From assembly GCA_016709225.1 (NCBI GenBank), contig JADJEE010000001.1:372001-436000 (forward strand): a stretch of DNA of 64,000 nucleotides, written 5' to 3'. The DNA comes from Deltaproteobacteria bacterium. Its GTDB lineage: Bacteria; Myxococcota_A; Polyangia; Nannocystales; Nannocystaceae. The translations under genes were made by a program, and so were the position numbers. Below the pieces are notes generated by a model. That model had not been told where the DNA came from. It was given only the letters and a program-made list of their open reading frames with translations, and did no database searches. Below are positions 32,633-41,865 of the stretch, piece by piece. The first letter of the stretch is position 1. Each line of letters begins with the position of its first letter.

Positions 32633-32752
32633 GCCCGCGGTGAGACTCCGCGACGCGAACGCACCGCCCTCGAAGCCCGGCTTCGCCTTGGGCTGCGGGC
32701 ACCCCCAACGAGGAGGTGCTTCGTCGCGCGCGACGCCGCCGGCCCCACGCGC

Positions 32753-33751
32753 TCAGGGCAGGTCGAAGCGCAGGTTGTCGAACGCCGAGCGCAGCTCCTC
32801 GAAGCGGTCGCGCAGGGCCTCGCGCAGACGCTCGCGCTCGGTGTTGGCCTTCTTGACGCCGAGCGAGGCCTCGAACGCGGTCGCGTCGGCCAGGAAGTTG
32901 CCGAGCGCGGCGTCGAAGCTCAGCAACCAGAACGCGTCGGCCCGCTCGTCGGCGTGGGCCTCGGCGTAGCTGCGCAGGGCTTCGGCGTGGCGCTCGAGAT
33001 CCGCCAGCGGGTCGGCGCAGGTACCGGCCTCGGTGGGATCGCCCCGCACGCACGCGGCGTAGGTCTTGGCCGCCAGCTCGACGCGATGGCAGTGCCACTC
33101 CAGTCGGCGTCCGTGACGGGCCTCGACCTGCGCGAGTCGGAGCTCGTCGAGGCCATCGTCGATGCGCGTCAGCTCGGCCGAGAGCGCGGTCTCGGCGGTG
33201 TCGAAGGCGGTGAACGCCTCACCGAGCCGCGGCCCCAGCTCCTTGCCCTTGGCCCAGGCGTCGCTGCGGTAGGCCTCGTCGGAGAGATACGTGTCGAGCT
33301 CGTCGGCCACGCCCGCGAACTCGCGAGCGGCCTCGTCGTAGCGCGACAGTGCGTGCTCGACGGTCGGTAGCGTCGGCGACAACCCGGGCCCCTCGTCGCG
33401 GGCGCGCGCGCACGGCTGCAGCTCGCGCGTGACCGGGTAGACCAACGGCTTGGGCCCGCCGCGACGTGCGACGTTGGTCTTGGGATCGATGCCGGCCTGC
33501 CAGCGCCGCCAGCTCTCGACCACGCGACCCCGCGAGCGCCGCAGGCACTCGTGGTAGAGCGCGAGCTTGTCGGCCAGGCGCTGCTGCTCGTCGAGCGCCG
33601 GCGGCGGCAGCGTGCCGGGCATCTCGGTGCCGACCGCGGCGATGCGCTCCTCGAGCTCGGCCTGCACCCGCTCGGAGACCGCCGCGCCCAGCCGATCGCA
33701 GCCGACCACCGCCAGCAGCAACACGGGCCATCGCGGGGTAGGGCCGCTCAT
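32753..33751 (-). CDS. DUF3829 (YiiG-like) lipoprotein
   Basis: 332 residues. Lipobox in WPVLLLAVVGCDR (Cys about 18), then a helical protein with long amphipathic helices (ALSRYDEAAREFAGVADELDTYL; EAFTAFDTAETALSAELTRIDDGLDEL; FRDRFEELRSAF at the end). The pairing of a lipobox with these helices and a K-x-N/Y-V-Y-N-like segment fits the DUF3829/YiiG family, of unknown function. ATG 33751 starts the signal. It lies 56 bases downstream of the lipid kinase gene on the same strand and may belong to the same transcript. Confidence 0.72.
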   Translation of the reverse strand: MSGPTPRWPVLLLAVVGCDRLGAAVSERVQAELEERIAAVGTEMPGTLPPPALDEQQRLADKLALYHECLRRSRGRVVESWRRWQAGIDPKTNVARRGGPKPLVYPVTRELQPCARARDEGPGLSPTLPTVEHALSRYDEAAREFAGVADELDTYLSDEAYRSDAWAKGKELGPRLGEAFTAFDTAETALSAELTRIDDGLDELRLAQVEARHGRRLEWHCHRVELAAKTYAACVRGDPTEAGTCADPLADLERHAEALRSYAEAHADERADAFWLLSFDAALGNFLADATAFEASLGVKKANTERERLREALRDRFEELRSAFDNLRFDLP

Positions 33752-33807
33752 CGCACGCACACCGTCGGCGAGAAGGCTGCCACGCGCGGCGGCGCGTCGC
33801 AACGACG

Positions 33808-34854
33808 TCACACCCAGTGGGGATCCTCGGGCACCACGATGCGCAGGTGGTGGAACAGGTTCTCGATGCGATAGCGGCTGGCGATCACGAACTCCTCGCC
33901 GTCGATCTGCGCGTGGATGCGCGAGCGCTTGCGGGGCTCGATTGCGATCTCGAAGACCTGGCCCCGCGGGACCTCGCGCCGCGGCAGCCCCAGCACCGCG
34001 AGGTCGTCGCCCGTGACGGGGTTGCGCTTGTGGCCGCCGATCGCCGCCGCCGCCCAGTCGGCATGGCCACGCAGCACCACCAGCTCGAACCTGCCGTCGT
34101 CGGGCTTGGCGCCCGGATCGAAGATCCAGTCGCCCGCGTAGACGATGGTGCCCTGCACGAGGATGTCGGTGACCTTGGCGTACTGCGACGCCACGCCGTC
34201 GACGAGGATCTCGGCGTCGAAGTTGGCCCCGCCCAGGGCGCCGAACACCAGCGTGCGCAGGGTCGCCGAGGTGTACACGAGCTTGTCGCGGTAGACCGCC
34301 CGCAACAGCGGCACCCGCTCGACCCACTCGCGCTCGCGGTTGCGCTTGGCCAGCACCCGCGCCGAGAAGCCCATGCCGCAGCTGTCGAACCAGAGATCGC
34401 GCGCGACCGGCTCGCCGTCGGCGCCGAACGCCTCGATGCGGCCGACGTCGAGCCACTGCTCGACGCCGTTGCGGATGACCTCGACGTTGTGACGCAGCGC
34501 GCGGACCCCCGCGACGATGCCGAAGCTGCGGCCTTGATCGTTGGCGGTGCCCATCGGCAGCATGCCCAGCGGGATGTCGATGCCGCTGCGCTCGCGTGCG
34601 AGGATGATGGCCTTGGCGGCCTCGGCGAAGGTGCCATCGCCGCCCATGTAGACCACGCGCGCCGCGTCCTCGCGCTCGATGCGTTCGGCCAGCGCCGGCA
34701 CGGTCGCGCCCTGGGGTAGCGTCGCGAAGAACTCGGGGCGCAGGCCGGCGTCGTCGAGCACCGCCATCGCGTCGTCGATGAAGCGCTTGGCCTTGCCGCT
34801 TCTGGCGGTCGGGTTCGCGACCAGCAGGGTCACGCGGTCGCGTTCGCGCACCAA
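33808..34854 (-). CDS. diacylglycerol/lipid kinase family protein
   Basis: 348 residues with the DAGK catalytic fold. Nucleotide site: VTLLVANPTARSGKAKRF, RVVYMGGDGTFAEAAKAII (GGDGT signature) and LGMLPMGTANDQGRSFGI. The C-terminal beta domain shows DSCGMGFSARVL and HAQIDGEEF. It should phosphorylate a membrane lipid (diacylglycerol, ceramide or a sphingoid base) with ATP; myxobacteria do make sphingolipids, so a sphingoid substrate is possible. The start is TTG 34854 or GTG 34851; a TACGCT box ends ten bases before the TTG, the same spacing as at other starts, which favours TTG. Confidence 0.87.
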   Translation of the reverse strand: MVRERDRVTLLVANPTARSGKAKRFIDDAMAVLDDAGLRPEFFATLPQGATVPALAERIEREDAARVVYMGGDGTFAEAAKAIILARERSGIDIPLGMLPMGTANDQGRSFGIVAGVRALRHNVEVIRNGVEQWLDVGRIEAFGADGEPVARDLWFDSCGMGFSARVLAKRNREREWVERVPLLRAVYRDKLVYTSATLRTLVFGALGGANFDAEILVDGVASQYAKVTDILVQGTIVYAGDWIFDPGAKPDDGRFELVVLRGHADWAAAAIGGHKRNPVTGDDLAVLGLPRREVPRGQVFEIAIEPRKRSRIHAQIDGEEFVIASRYRIENLFHHLRIVVPEDPHWV

Positions 34855-34864
34855 GGCGACGGAC

Positions 34865-34870
34865 AGCGTA
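34865..34870 (-). promoter_or_regulatory. -10 TACGCT before the lipid kinase gene
   Basis: Ten bases from the TTG at 34854, thirteen from the GTG at 34851; no Shine-Dalgarno. Confidence 0.45.
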
Positions 34871-35071
34871 TGCGAAGCCGCCGGCGCGTGCGTGATCGAT
34901 CGACGCGGGCGCCGCCCTCGGCCGTGGGCTCGCGGGACGGCCGCCGCCGGCCCCCTCGACCACGCGGCCGCGGCGTTGGTTTCGTCGCCGCGACCCCTTC
35001 CGCACGTGCGTCAGCGCCCACCCGGGGCCCCCGCGAAGGCCGCGCGAAACCGACGCGGCCGCGGCGGGATC

Positions 35072-35080
35072 TGCTAGGCA
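35072..35080 (+). promoter_or_regulatory. extended -10 TGCTAGGCA before the S46 peptidase
   Basis: Eight bases before the ATG at 35089 and overlapping an alternative ATG at 35080, which argues for the later start. Confidence 0.45.
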
Positions 35081-35088
35081 TGGCGCCG

Positions 35089-37413
35089 ATGTCCACCGCC
35101 CGCGTCCTGTCGTTCGCGCTCGGCCTCGCCCTGTGCGCGACGTCGTGCAAGCCCGCCGCCACGACCCCGCCACCGGCCAACGACGGCGCCGCGACGACGC
35201 CCGCGTTCGAGAACCCCGGCGGCATGTGGATGCCGGCCCAGCTCGCCGATCAGCAGGACACGTTGAAGTCACTGGGGCTCGCGTTCGACCCCAAGACGCT
35301 GCAGGACCCGACCTCGTTCCCGCTGGGCGCGATCGTCAGCCTCGGCGGGTGCTCGGGCTCGTTCGTGTCGAACCAGGGCCTGGTCATCACCAACCACCAC
35401 TGCGTGATCGGAGCGCTGCAGCACAACTCGACCCCGCAGCACAACCTGCTGGTCGATGGCTACGTGGCCAAGACCAAGGCCGACGAGAAGCCCGCCGGCG
35501 ATCACCAGCACATCTACGTGACCGAGGCGATCACCGACGTCACCGGCGAGATGACCCAGGGGCTCGATGCGATCACCGAGCCCAAGGGGCGCTACGTGGA
35601 GCTGCAGTCGCGCACGCGCGCGATCCAGGAGCGCTGCGAGTCGGCTCACCCCGGCCACGCCTGCGCGGTGCGGTCGTTCTTCGAGGGCGCGCAGTACTAC
35701 CTCGTCGATGCGCTCGAGATCCGCGACGTGCGGCTGGTCTATGCCCCCCACGCCGGCATCGGCGTGTTCGGTGGCGAGGTCGACAACTGGCGCTGGCCCC
35801 GACACACCGGCGACTTCTCGATGCTGCGCGCCTACGTCGGCAAGGACGGCCAGCCCGCCGCGCCGTCGCCCGACAACGTCCCCTACGTGCCTCCGCACCA
35901 CCTGAAGATCGCCACCACGCCGCTGGGCGCCGGCGACTTCGTGATGGTCGCGGGCTACCCCGGCCGTACCAACCGATTGAGCACCGCCGACGAGGTCAAG
36001 GACGCCATGCAGTGGCGCTACCCCCGGGACATCGAGCGCTACGGCGAGACCATCGCGTTGCTCGAGTCGATCGGCAAGCGCAAGCCCGAGCTCGCGATCA
36101 AGGCCGCCGGTCGCACCCGCCGACTCGCGAACTACTACACCAACTTCAAGGGCATGCTCGAGGGGCTCGAGAAGGGCGGACTCGCCGAGCGCAAGGCCAC
36201 CCACGAGGCCGAGCTGCGCACCTGGATCGAGGCCGACGCCACGCGCAAGGCCAAGTGGGGCACCGTGCTCGACGAGCTCGCGGCGATGGACGCCGAGTAC
36301 CGCAAGACGCGGGATCACGACGCCGCGCTGCGCGAGATCGTCGAGTCCAGCGGGCTGTTCGGTGCGGTGCTCGGCCTCGCGGTGATGCTCGACACGTCCG
36401 AGGTGCCGCGCGCCGAGCTGCAGGCCAACGTCGACGCCGCCGCGAACTCGCTCGAGCCCGAGCTCGACCGCCCGCTGCTGCAGCTCGCGCTCACCCGCGC
36501 CGCGCGACTGCCCGACGACAGCCGGCCCGACGACGTGATGGTCGCACTGCTCGGCCCCCGCAAGGGCAAGCAGACCACGCAGGCGTGGATCGAGTCCGGC
36601 GTGGCGAAGCTGTACGCCAAGACCAAGCTCACCGATCCGCGCTTCCGCACCAAGCTGGCGGCGGCCAAGGACGCCGCCGCGATGGCGAAGCTGCCCGATC
36701 CATTCGTGAAGGCCGCGGTCGCGGTGCGCACCGCCTACGCCGACGCACGCAGCCGCGACGAGGCACGGCTCGGGAACATGTCGCGGCTGCGTCCGCAGTT
36801 CGTGGCCGCACTGCGCGAGTGGAGCAAGGTACCGCTCGCGCCCGACGCGAACAGCACGCTGCGCATCACCTACGGCACCGTGAAGGGCTACAAGCCGACC
36901 GCCGAGGCGGCCGCCTACGAGCCCTTCACCACGCTGTCGCAGATGGTCGCGAAGCACACCGGCACCGAGCCCTTCGACGCGCCGCCGACCCTGCTCGCGG
37001 CGGCCAAGGCCGCCAAGGGCCGCTACCTCGTGCCCGAGCTCGGCGACGTGCCGCTCGACTTCCTCGCCGATCTCGACATCACCGGTGGCAACTCCGGCTC
37101 GGCCACCCTCAATGCCAAGGGCGAGCTGGTCGGGCTGGCGTTCGACGGCAACTACGAGTCGATCGCCTCGAACTGGTTGTTCATCCCCGGCATCACGCGC
37201 TCGATCCACGTCGACATCCGCTTCGTGCAGTGGGTGCTGGACGCGGTCGACGACGGTGATCACTTGCTGCTCGAGATGGGCGTCACACCCGAGCTGGTCG
37301 CCGCCGCCAACGGAGCCACCGGCGAGCAGCCCGCGCCGGCGCAGGCCGTGCAGCCGGAGCAGCCCGCGGTGCCCGAGCCGCCCGCCGGCGCGCCCGCCCC
37401 GGTCGCGCCCTGA
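35089..37413 (+). CDS. S46-family dipeptidyl peptidase, lipoprotein
   Basis: 774 residues. Lipobox in LCATSCKP (Cys about 21), so the enzyme is anchored in the envelope. The S46 triad is complete: His in VITNHHCVIGAL (about 103), Asp in GEVDNWRWPRHTGDFSM (about 233) and Ser in ITGGNSGSATLNAKGELVGLAFDGN (about 669). The N-terminal GGMWMPAQL is the family hallmark; its free amino end normally helps bind the substrate's N-terminus. Such DPP7/DPP11 enzymes release dipeptides from oligopeptides, fitting a predatory or proteolytic bacterium. A Pro/Ala/Gln tail of about 35 residues ends the protein. The ATG at 35089 fits the promoter better than the one at 35080. Confidence 0.93.
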   Translation: MSTARVLSFALGLALCATSCKPAATTPPPANDGAATTPAFENPGGMWMPAQLADQQDTLKSLGLAFDPKTLQDPTSFPLGAIVSLGGCSGSFVSNQGLVITNHHCVIGALQHNSTPQHNLLVDGYVAKTKADEKPAGDHQHIYVTEAITDVTGEMTQGLDAITEPKGRYVELQSRTRAIQERCESAHPGHACAVRSFFEGAQYYLVDALEIRDVRLVYAPHAGIGVFGGEVDNWRWPRHTGDFSMLRAYVGKDGQPAAPSPDNVPYVPPHHLKIATTPLGAGDFVMVAGYPGRTNRLSTADEVKDAMQWRYPRDIERYGETIALLESIGKRKPELAIKAAGRTRRLANYYTNFKGMLEGLEKGGLAERKATHEAELRTWIEADATRKAKWGTVLDELAAMDAEYRKTRDHDAALREIVESSGLFGAVLGLAVMLDTSEVPRAELQANVDAAANSLEPELDRPLLQLALTRAARLPDDSRPDDVMVALLGPRKGKQTTQAWIESGVAKLYAKTKLTDPRFRTKLAAAKDAAAMAKLPDPFVKAAVAVRTAYADARSRDEARLGNMSRLRPQFVAALREWSKVPLAPDANSTLRITYGTVKGYKPTAEAAAYEPFTTLSQMVAKHTGTEPFDAPPTLLAAAKAAKGRYLVPELGDVPLDFLADLDITGGNSGSATLNAKGELVGLAFDGNYESIASNWLFIPGITRSIHVDIRFVQWVLDAVDDGDHLLLEMGVTPELVAAANGATGEQPAPAQAVQPEQPAVPEPPAGAPAPVAP

Positions 37414-37517
37414 TCACGCGGGCCCGCCCGCCTCGATGTCCTCGCGTCCGTGGTTCCGATCGCGGACGCGCTGCATCGCGGTGCTCCGCCGGCGCACCTC
37501 CAACTTGGGCCGAAGGC

Positions 37518-37546
37518 TTGCGGCGCCCCGCGGCCACCTTTACGGC
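37518..37546 (+). promoter_or_regulatory. -35/-10 promoter of the NeuB-like gene
   Basis: TTGCGG at 37518-37523, 17-base spacer, TACGGC at 37541-37546; the ATG at 37553 is six bases later. Confidence 0.5.
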
Positions 37547-37552
37547 CACATC

Positions 37553-38455
37553 ATGCACACCGGACCCGATGCGGTTCCCCTCGTCATCGCCGAGATCGGC
37601 TGCAACCACAAGGGCGACTTCGCGCTGGCGAAGGAGTTGGTGCAGACCGCAGCACAGTTCTGTCGCGTCGACGCGGTGAAGTTCCAGAAGCGCACGCCGC
37701 GGGAGCTGCTGTCGCCGGAGCAGTACGACGCGCCGCACCCCGATCCCGCGCACGCCTACGGTCGCACCTACGGCGAGCACCGCGAGTTCCTCGAGCTCGA
37801 CGTCGACCAACACGCCGAGCTCAAGACGCTCTGCGAGTCGCTCGGCATCGACTACTCGAGCAGCGCGTGGGACCTGACGTCGGCCAAGGAGATCGCGTCG
37901 CTGCAACCGTCGTGGATCAAGATCCCGAGCGCGTGCAACACCGACTACGCGATGCTCGGTTGGCTGTGTGAGCACTACGCCGGCGGTCTGCACGTCAGCC
38001 TCGGCATGACCACCAAGCCCGAAGAGCGCGCGCTGATGGAGCTGCTCGAGGCCCACGGCCGGCTCGGCGACACCGTGCTGTACTCGTGCACGTCGGGCTA
38101 TCCGGTCGCGATGGAAGACCTGTGTCTGCTGGAGATTTCGCGGCTCGCCGACGACTACGGCGATCGTGTGGCGGCGATCGGGTTCTCCGGTCATCACCTC
38201 GGCATCGCGGCCGACATCGCCGCCATCACGCTGGGCGCGGCGTGGGTGGAGCGGCACTTCACCCTCGATCGCACGTGGAAGGGCACCGACCACGCGGCCT
38301 CGCTCGAGCCCGATGGCATGCGTCGGCTATGTCGCGACGTGCGCAACGTCGCCGGCGCGCTGCGGTTCCGCGACGAGGAGATCCTCGAGGTCGAGCGGGC
38401 CGCCCGCTCGAAGCTGAAGCACGTCGCGCGGCCGCGCTTGATCAAGGCCGCGTAG
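37553..38455 (+). CDS. NeuB-like sialic-acid/legionaminic-type synthase, no SAF domain
   Basis: 300-residue TIM-barrel protein of the NeuB family, which condenses phosphoenolpyruvate with an N-acyl-hexosamine to make nine-carbon acidic sugars. Seen: VIAEIGCNHKGDFALAKELV, AVKFQKRTPRELLSPEQYD, DYSSSAWDLTSAKEI, WIKIPSACNTDY, VSLGMTTKPEE, YSCTSGYPV, IGFSGHHLGIAA, WVERHFTLDRTWKGTDHAASLEPDGM. The antifreeze-like SAF domain that normally closes the active site at the C-terminus is missing. No other sialic-acid genes are nearby; the product sugar is unknown. The gene stands alone between two long-range neighbours. Confidence 0.87.
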   Translation: MHTGPDAVPLVIAEIGCNHKGDFALAKELVQTAAQFCRVDAVKFQKRTPRELLSPEQYDAPHPDPAHAYGRTYGEHREFLELDVDQHAELKTLCESLGIDYSSSAWDLTSAKEIASLQPSWIKIPSACNTDYAMLGWLCEHYAGGLHVSLGMTTKPEERALMELLEAHGRLGDTVLYSCTSGYPVAMEDLCLLEISRLADDYGDRVAAIGFSGHHLGIAADIAAITLGAAWVERHFTLDRTWKGTDHAASLEPDGMRRLCRDVRNVAGALRFRDEEILEVERAARSKLKHVARPRLIKAA

Positions 38456-38463
38456 CAGCGACG

Positions 38464-40746
38464 CTACAGCGTGTCCATGATCTGCATCGCGAGCTCGCAG
38501 TACGGATTCAGCTCGAGCGCGCGATCGAGGGCCTCGCGTGCACGGTCCGGCTGGCGCAGCGCGCTGTAGATTGCGCCGCGGTACGCGTGCACGAGGTCGA
38601 GGCTCGGGTCCATGGTCTGCGCGTAGTCCAGTAGCTCGAGCGCGTGGTCGGCGGTCTCGCGATCGCCACCGGAGGCCTGGAAGCGCGCGTAGGCCAACAT
38701 CGCGTGCAGCTCGGCGACGTCGAAGCCGCTGTCGTAGGCCTCCTCGAGCAGCCCGACCGCCTGCGCCCAGTCGGCGCCTGCCATCGCGATCTCGGCCTCG
38801 TTGAAGCGCACGGCGCCGATCATCTCGGGGTTGGCGTCCTGCTCCATCGTCGACTCCGCGCCGGCGTGGCGCGCGGGGCCGTCGAGTGGGCTGCCGCCGG
38901 GTCCGAGCTCGATGCCGTCGAGCTCGTCGAAGCCCATGAGGTCGTTGGCGCCGGTCAGCGAGGGTGGCTCTTCGTCGAGCGCGAGGTCGTCGTCGATGGC
39001 GTCCGGCGTGATGCCGAGGAGCTCGGGCGAGAGCTCGTGGGTCGCGGTCTCGAGCAGGGCCGACGGCGCTTCGGGGATGTCCTCGCCGGTGTCGGCATCG
39101 AGCGGCTCGAGCGCGTCGCCGCCCACGAGCGGATCGAGTTCGTCGTCGGGATCGAGCTCGAGGCCCGCGAGGTCGGCGTCGTCGAGCTGGACGCCGTCGA
39201 GCTCGTCGACGCCGAGCAGGTCGTGGCCGATCGCGTCGGTCGAGATGGGCGCGAGGCCACCCTCGAGCACGGTCGCGTCGGGGTCGGATCGCGTACCGTC
39301 GCGCGGCACCGGGCGCGGTGAGCTGGGCTCGGCGACGGTCTCGAGGTCGTGCGGCAGGATGTCGTAGACCGAGGGGTCACCGAAGTCACCGGGCGCGAGC
39401 GCAGGCTCGCTCGGCGGCTCGTTGACGGCGTCGTCGACGAGCTCGTCGATGGCCTCGATGGCGCCGGGCTGCAGGGTCTCGGCGAAGTCCGGCTCGACCG
39501 ACGCGGGCTCGACCGAGACGGCCTCGAGCGCCGCGGGCTCGGTCGTGGTCGGCGACGCGGCGGCCTCGGGCGCGGGCGCGACCGCGGGCACCGGCGCGGC
39601 GTCCATCTCCGACGGCGCGGTCGGGATCAGCGGGCCGTCCATCAGGCCCTCGAAGCTCTCGTCCTCGCCGAAGTCGATCGCTTCTTCGAACGCCTCCACC
39701 ACGCCGGCCGGCTCCGCCGCCACCAGCGACTCTGGTAGCTCAGGCTTGGGTCGCATCGCCGACACCGAGTGCAGCGTCGGACCCTGGCCGTCCTCGTCCT
39801 CGACGCCGGCGAACTCGGCCTCGTGGTCGCCGAGCAGTGCGCGCACCTTCGGCAGCTCGCCGGGCAGGGGCGTGTCCTCGTACTCGGTGACGACGTCCTG
39901 CGCCTCGAAGCCGGGCGCGAAGGCGTCGTCGTCCTGGTCCGACCCCATGAAGCTCGGGCGCGCCGGGGTCGTGCGCGGCGGCTGGGGCTCGTCGACGAGC
40001 GCCACCACGCCGGCCTGTACCAAGCCGTACAGCAGCGCCGCGGGGTTGGGGATGCCGGGATCGCTGCCGGGCGCGACGACGGTCTTCAGCATGCGGCTGC
40101 CGTCGAGGCAGGCCACGAAGAAGCCCTCCTCGAGCGAGAGCTCGAGCCCGAGCTCGCGGGCGAACTCCGCCGGGTGGCCGCGCAGGGTCGGGTAGAGCCC
40201 GAGCTGATCGGTCAGGGCAGCGCGCGCGCGGTCCTCGGTGTAGCGATCTTGGATCGCCGCCAGGATCACGCCCTCGGCCGAGGTGTCGAGCCGCACGCCG
40301 AAGGTCTGGCCCTCGCTCTCGGACTTGAACTGGTAGCGGCCGTCCTCCCACGAGAAGATGTCGAAGAGCTTGGCGCGCAGCTGCGCCTGCAGGCCGTAGC
40401 GGAGGTTGCCCTCCGAGAGGATGCCCATCTCGACCAGCAGCTCGCCCTGCTTCTTGCCGGTGCGACGGATGGCCTCGAGGGTCTGCTCGCACTGCTCCTG
40501 CGTGATGAGGCCCTCGTGGGCGAGCACCTGGCCGAGGCACTCCGACAGCACGTTGCTACGTACGAACACCGGCTGACCGCCCTCGAAGAAGACGACCTTC
40601 TTGCTCTGCCCCGAGAGCAGGTAGAGGCTGCCGGTGAGGTTCGCGCGGGCGATCTCGCGGATGAGCCGCGGGAACGCGAAGCGACGCAACGATCCCTTGG
40701 TCGGAAAACCGAGCTGCGGTTCGGGGGTCGCCTGCGCCGTCGCCAT
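38464..40746 (-). CDS. DUF4388 / TPR protein with long acidic linker
   Basis: 760 residues. Residues 15-135 form a DUF4388 (PatA N-terminal-like) domain: SLRRFAFPRLIREIARANLTGSLYLLSGQSKKVVFFEGGQPVFVRS, then ECLGQVLAHEGLITQEQCEQTLEAIRRTGKKQGELLVEMGIL. A second helical/beta block follows to 250, a highly acidic, Asp/Glu/Leu-rich disordered region with repeats such as LLGVDELDGVQLDDADLAG and LMGFDELDGIEL spans 250-640, and TPR-like helices close the protein. In myxobacteria these proteins attend signalling or gliding complexes; a specific role is unknown. The ATG at 40746 is used rather than one 23 codons upstream because the perfect palindrome at 40766-40794 would otherwise be coding. Confidence 0.83.
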   Translation of the reverse strand: MATAQATPEPQLGFPTKGSLRRFAFPRLIREIARANLTGSLYLLSGQSKKVVFFEGGQPVFVRSNVLSECLGQVLAHEGLITQEQCEQTLEAIRRTGKKQGELLVEMGILSEGNLRYGLQAQLRAKLFDIFSWEDGRYQFKSESEGQTFGVRLDTSAEGVILAAIQDRYTEDRARAALTDQLGLYPTLRGHPAEFARELGLELSLEEGFFVACLDGSRMLKTVVAPGSDPGIPNPAALLYGLVQAGVVALVDEPQPPRTTPARPSFMGSDQDDDAFAPGFEAQDVVTEYEDTPLPGELPKVRALLGDHEAEFAGVEDEDGQGPTLHSVSAMRPKPELPESLVAAEPAGVVEAFEEAIDFGEDESFEGLMDGPLIPTAPSEMDAAPVPAVAPAPEAAASPTTTEPAALEAVSVEPASVEPDFAETLQPGAIEAIDELVDDAVNEPPSEPALAPGDFGDPSVYDILPHDLETVAEPSSPRPVPRDGTRSDPDATVLEGGLAPISTDAIGHDLLGVDELDGVQLDDADLAGLELDPDDELDPLVGGDALEPLDADTGEDIPEAPSALLETATHELSPELLGITPDAIDDDLALDEEPPSLTGANDLMGFDELDGIELGPGGSPLDGPARHAGAESTMEQDANPEMIGAVRFNEAEIAMAGADWAQAVGLLEEAYDSGFDVAELHAMLAYARFQASGGDRETADHALELLDYAQTMDPSLDLVHAYRGAIYSALRQPDRAREALDRALELNPYCELAMQIMDTL

Positions 40747-40765
40747 CGGATGCGGTCTGCGCGGG

Positions 40766-40794
40766 ACGAAGCGGTCGGCCGCCGACCGCTTCGT
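40766..40794. promoter_or_regulatory. 29-base perfect palindrome in the DUF4388 leader
   Basis: Arms acgaagcggtcggc and gccgaccgcttcgt, 14 bases each, around one base. It lies 20 bases upstream of the ATG at 40746 and just downstream of a TACGAT -10 box on the minus strand. Either a dimeric repressor operator or a very stable RNA hairpin near the transcript's 5' end. Confidence 0.65.
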
Positions 40795-41069
40795 TCGCAG
40801 CATCATCGTACGCAAATCGGTCGCGAATTTGGAAGCGACCAGGGGGCAGGGGGCGCTTCAAATTGCCGGACGCGCCCTCGTGGTCGCCGGCCTCGGGTCC
40901 GCGCGCTCGGAGCGACCAAGCGGACGTGGACGGCCGGGGCCGGGCAGGGGGCGACCCTGGGGCCCCGTGGCGGGGAACGACGGCGCCAAGACCCCTGGCG
41001 CACCCGCGGGCGCGCGCGTGGTCCGCGATGGCGGCCCGACCGGCACGACGCCGAGGCCGAGCTTCGGCT

Positions 41070-41098
41070 TTGCGGGGGCTGTGGCGCTCGCGTAGCGT
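41070..41098 (+). promoter_or_regulatory. -35/-10 promoter of the nucleotidyltransferase gene
   Basis: TTGCGG at 41070-41075, 17-base spacer, TAGCGT at 41093-41098; GTG at 41109 is ten bases later. Confidence 0.55.
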
Positions 41099-41108
41099 TC
41101 GAGTGACC

Positions 41109-41849
41109 GTGACAGCAACCGCCGCCATCCTCCTCGCCGCCGGCAAGGGCACGCGCATGCGCTCGACGTTGCCCAAGGTGCTGCATCCGTTCCGCGGCGA
41201 GCCGCTGCTGCTGCATCCGCTGCGGGCGGTGCGTCGCGCCGGCGCGACGCTCGTGGTGGTGGTCGTCGGTCACGGCGCACAGGCGGTCGAGCAGGCCGTG
41301 CGGGCGCACGGGCGCGACGGTGATCCCGAGCTGCGCTTCGCGGTGCAGGCCGAGCAGCGCGGCACCGGCCACGCGGTGCTGTGCGCGCTGTCGTGCATGG
41401 ACGACGTGCAGGGACCGGTGTTGGTGTGCTCCGGTGACGTGCCGCTGGTGACCCCCGAACGGTTGCAAGCGCTGGTCGACGGCTGCCTCGTGTCGGGCAC
41501 GGTCGCGCTCGGCGTGTTCACGCCCGCCGACCCCAGCGGCTATGGCCGCATCGTGCGCGACCCGGCCGGCCACGTGCAGGCGATCCGCGAGCACCGCGAT
41601 GCGGATGCCCGGGAGCTCGCGATCCGCGAGTGCAACGCTGGGCTCTACTGCTTCGACGCCGCGGTGCTGCGCGAGACGCTGCCGCGGGTCGGCAGCAACA
41701 ACGTGCAGGGCGAGATCTACCTGACCGACGTGATTGCGGCGCTCGCCGGTCGCGGGCTGGCCACCGTCGCCATTCCCGAGCACGAGGCCGCCGGCATCAA
41801 CACGCCGGAGGAGCTGAGCGCACTCGAGGCGATCGCGCTCGGGCGCTGA
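41109..41849 (+). CDS. GlmU-like nucleotidyltransferase, single domain
   Basis: 246 residues matching the N-terminal uridyltransferase half of GlmU: AAILLAAGKGTRMRSTLPKVLHPFRG (NTP-binding signature), QAEQRGTGHAVLCAL, VLVCSGDVPLVTPERL (metal-binding Asp), GYGRIVRDPAGHV, EHRDAD, ECNAGLYCFDA and NNVQGEIYLTDVI. The left-handed beta-helix acetyltransferase half is absent, so it can at most make the UDP- (or other NDP-) N-acetylhexosamine from the sugar-1-phosphate. Such truncated forms in other bacteria work beside separate acetyltransferases. GTG at 41109 is chosen over GTG 41103 because of promoter spacing. Confidence 0.88.
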   Translation: MTATAAILLAAGKGTRMRSTLPKVLHPFRGEPLLLHPLRAVRRAGATLVVVVVGHGAQAVEQAVRAHGRDGDPELRFAVQAEQRGTGHAVLCALSCMDDVQGPVLVCSGDVPLVTPERLQALVDGCLVSGTVALGVFTPADPSGYGRIVRDPAGHVQAIREHRDADARELAIRECNAGLYCFDAAVLRETLPRVGSNNVQGEIYLTDVIAALAGRGLATVAIPEHEAAGINTPEELSALEAIALGR

Positions 41850-41865
41850 AGCGCTCGCGCGGCCG

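Larger units (their letters stand above)
40747..41108. other. 362-base divergent intergenic region
   Basis: Separates the DUF4388 gene from the nucleotidyltransferase gene. Besides the palindrome at 40766-40794 and the promoter at 41070-41098 it contains a TACGAT box (40808-40813, minus strand) that could start the DUF4388 transcript just before the palindrome, and an A/T-richer patch (cgcgaatttgg) at about 40822-40832. No gene is supported here. Confidence 0.5.
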
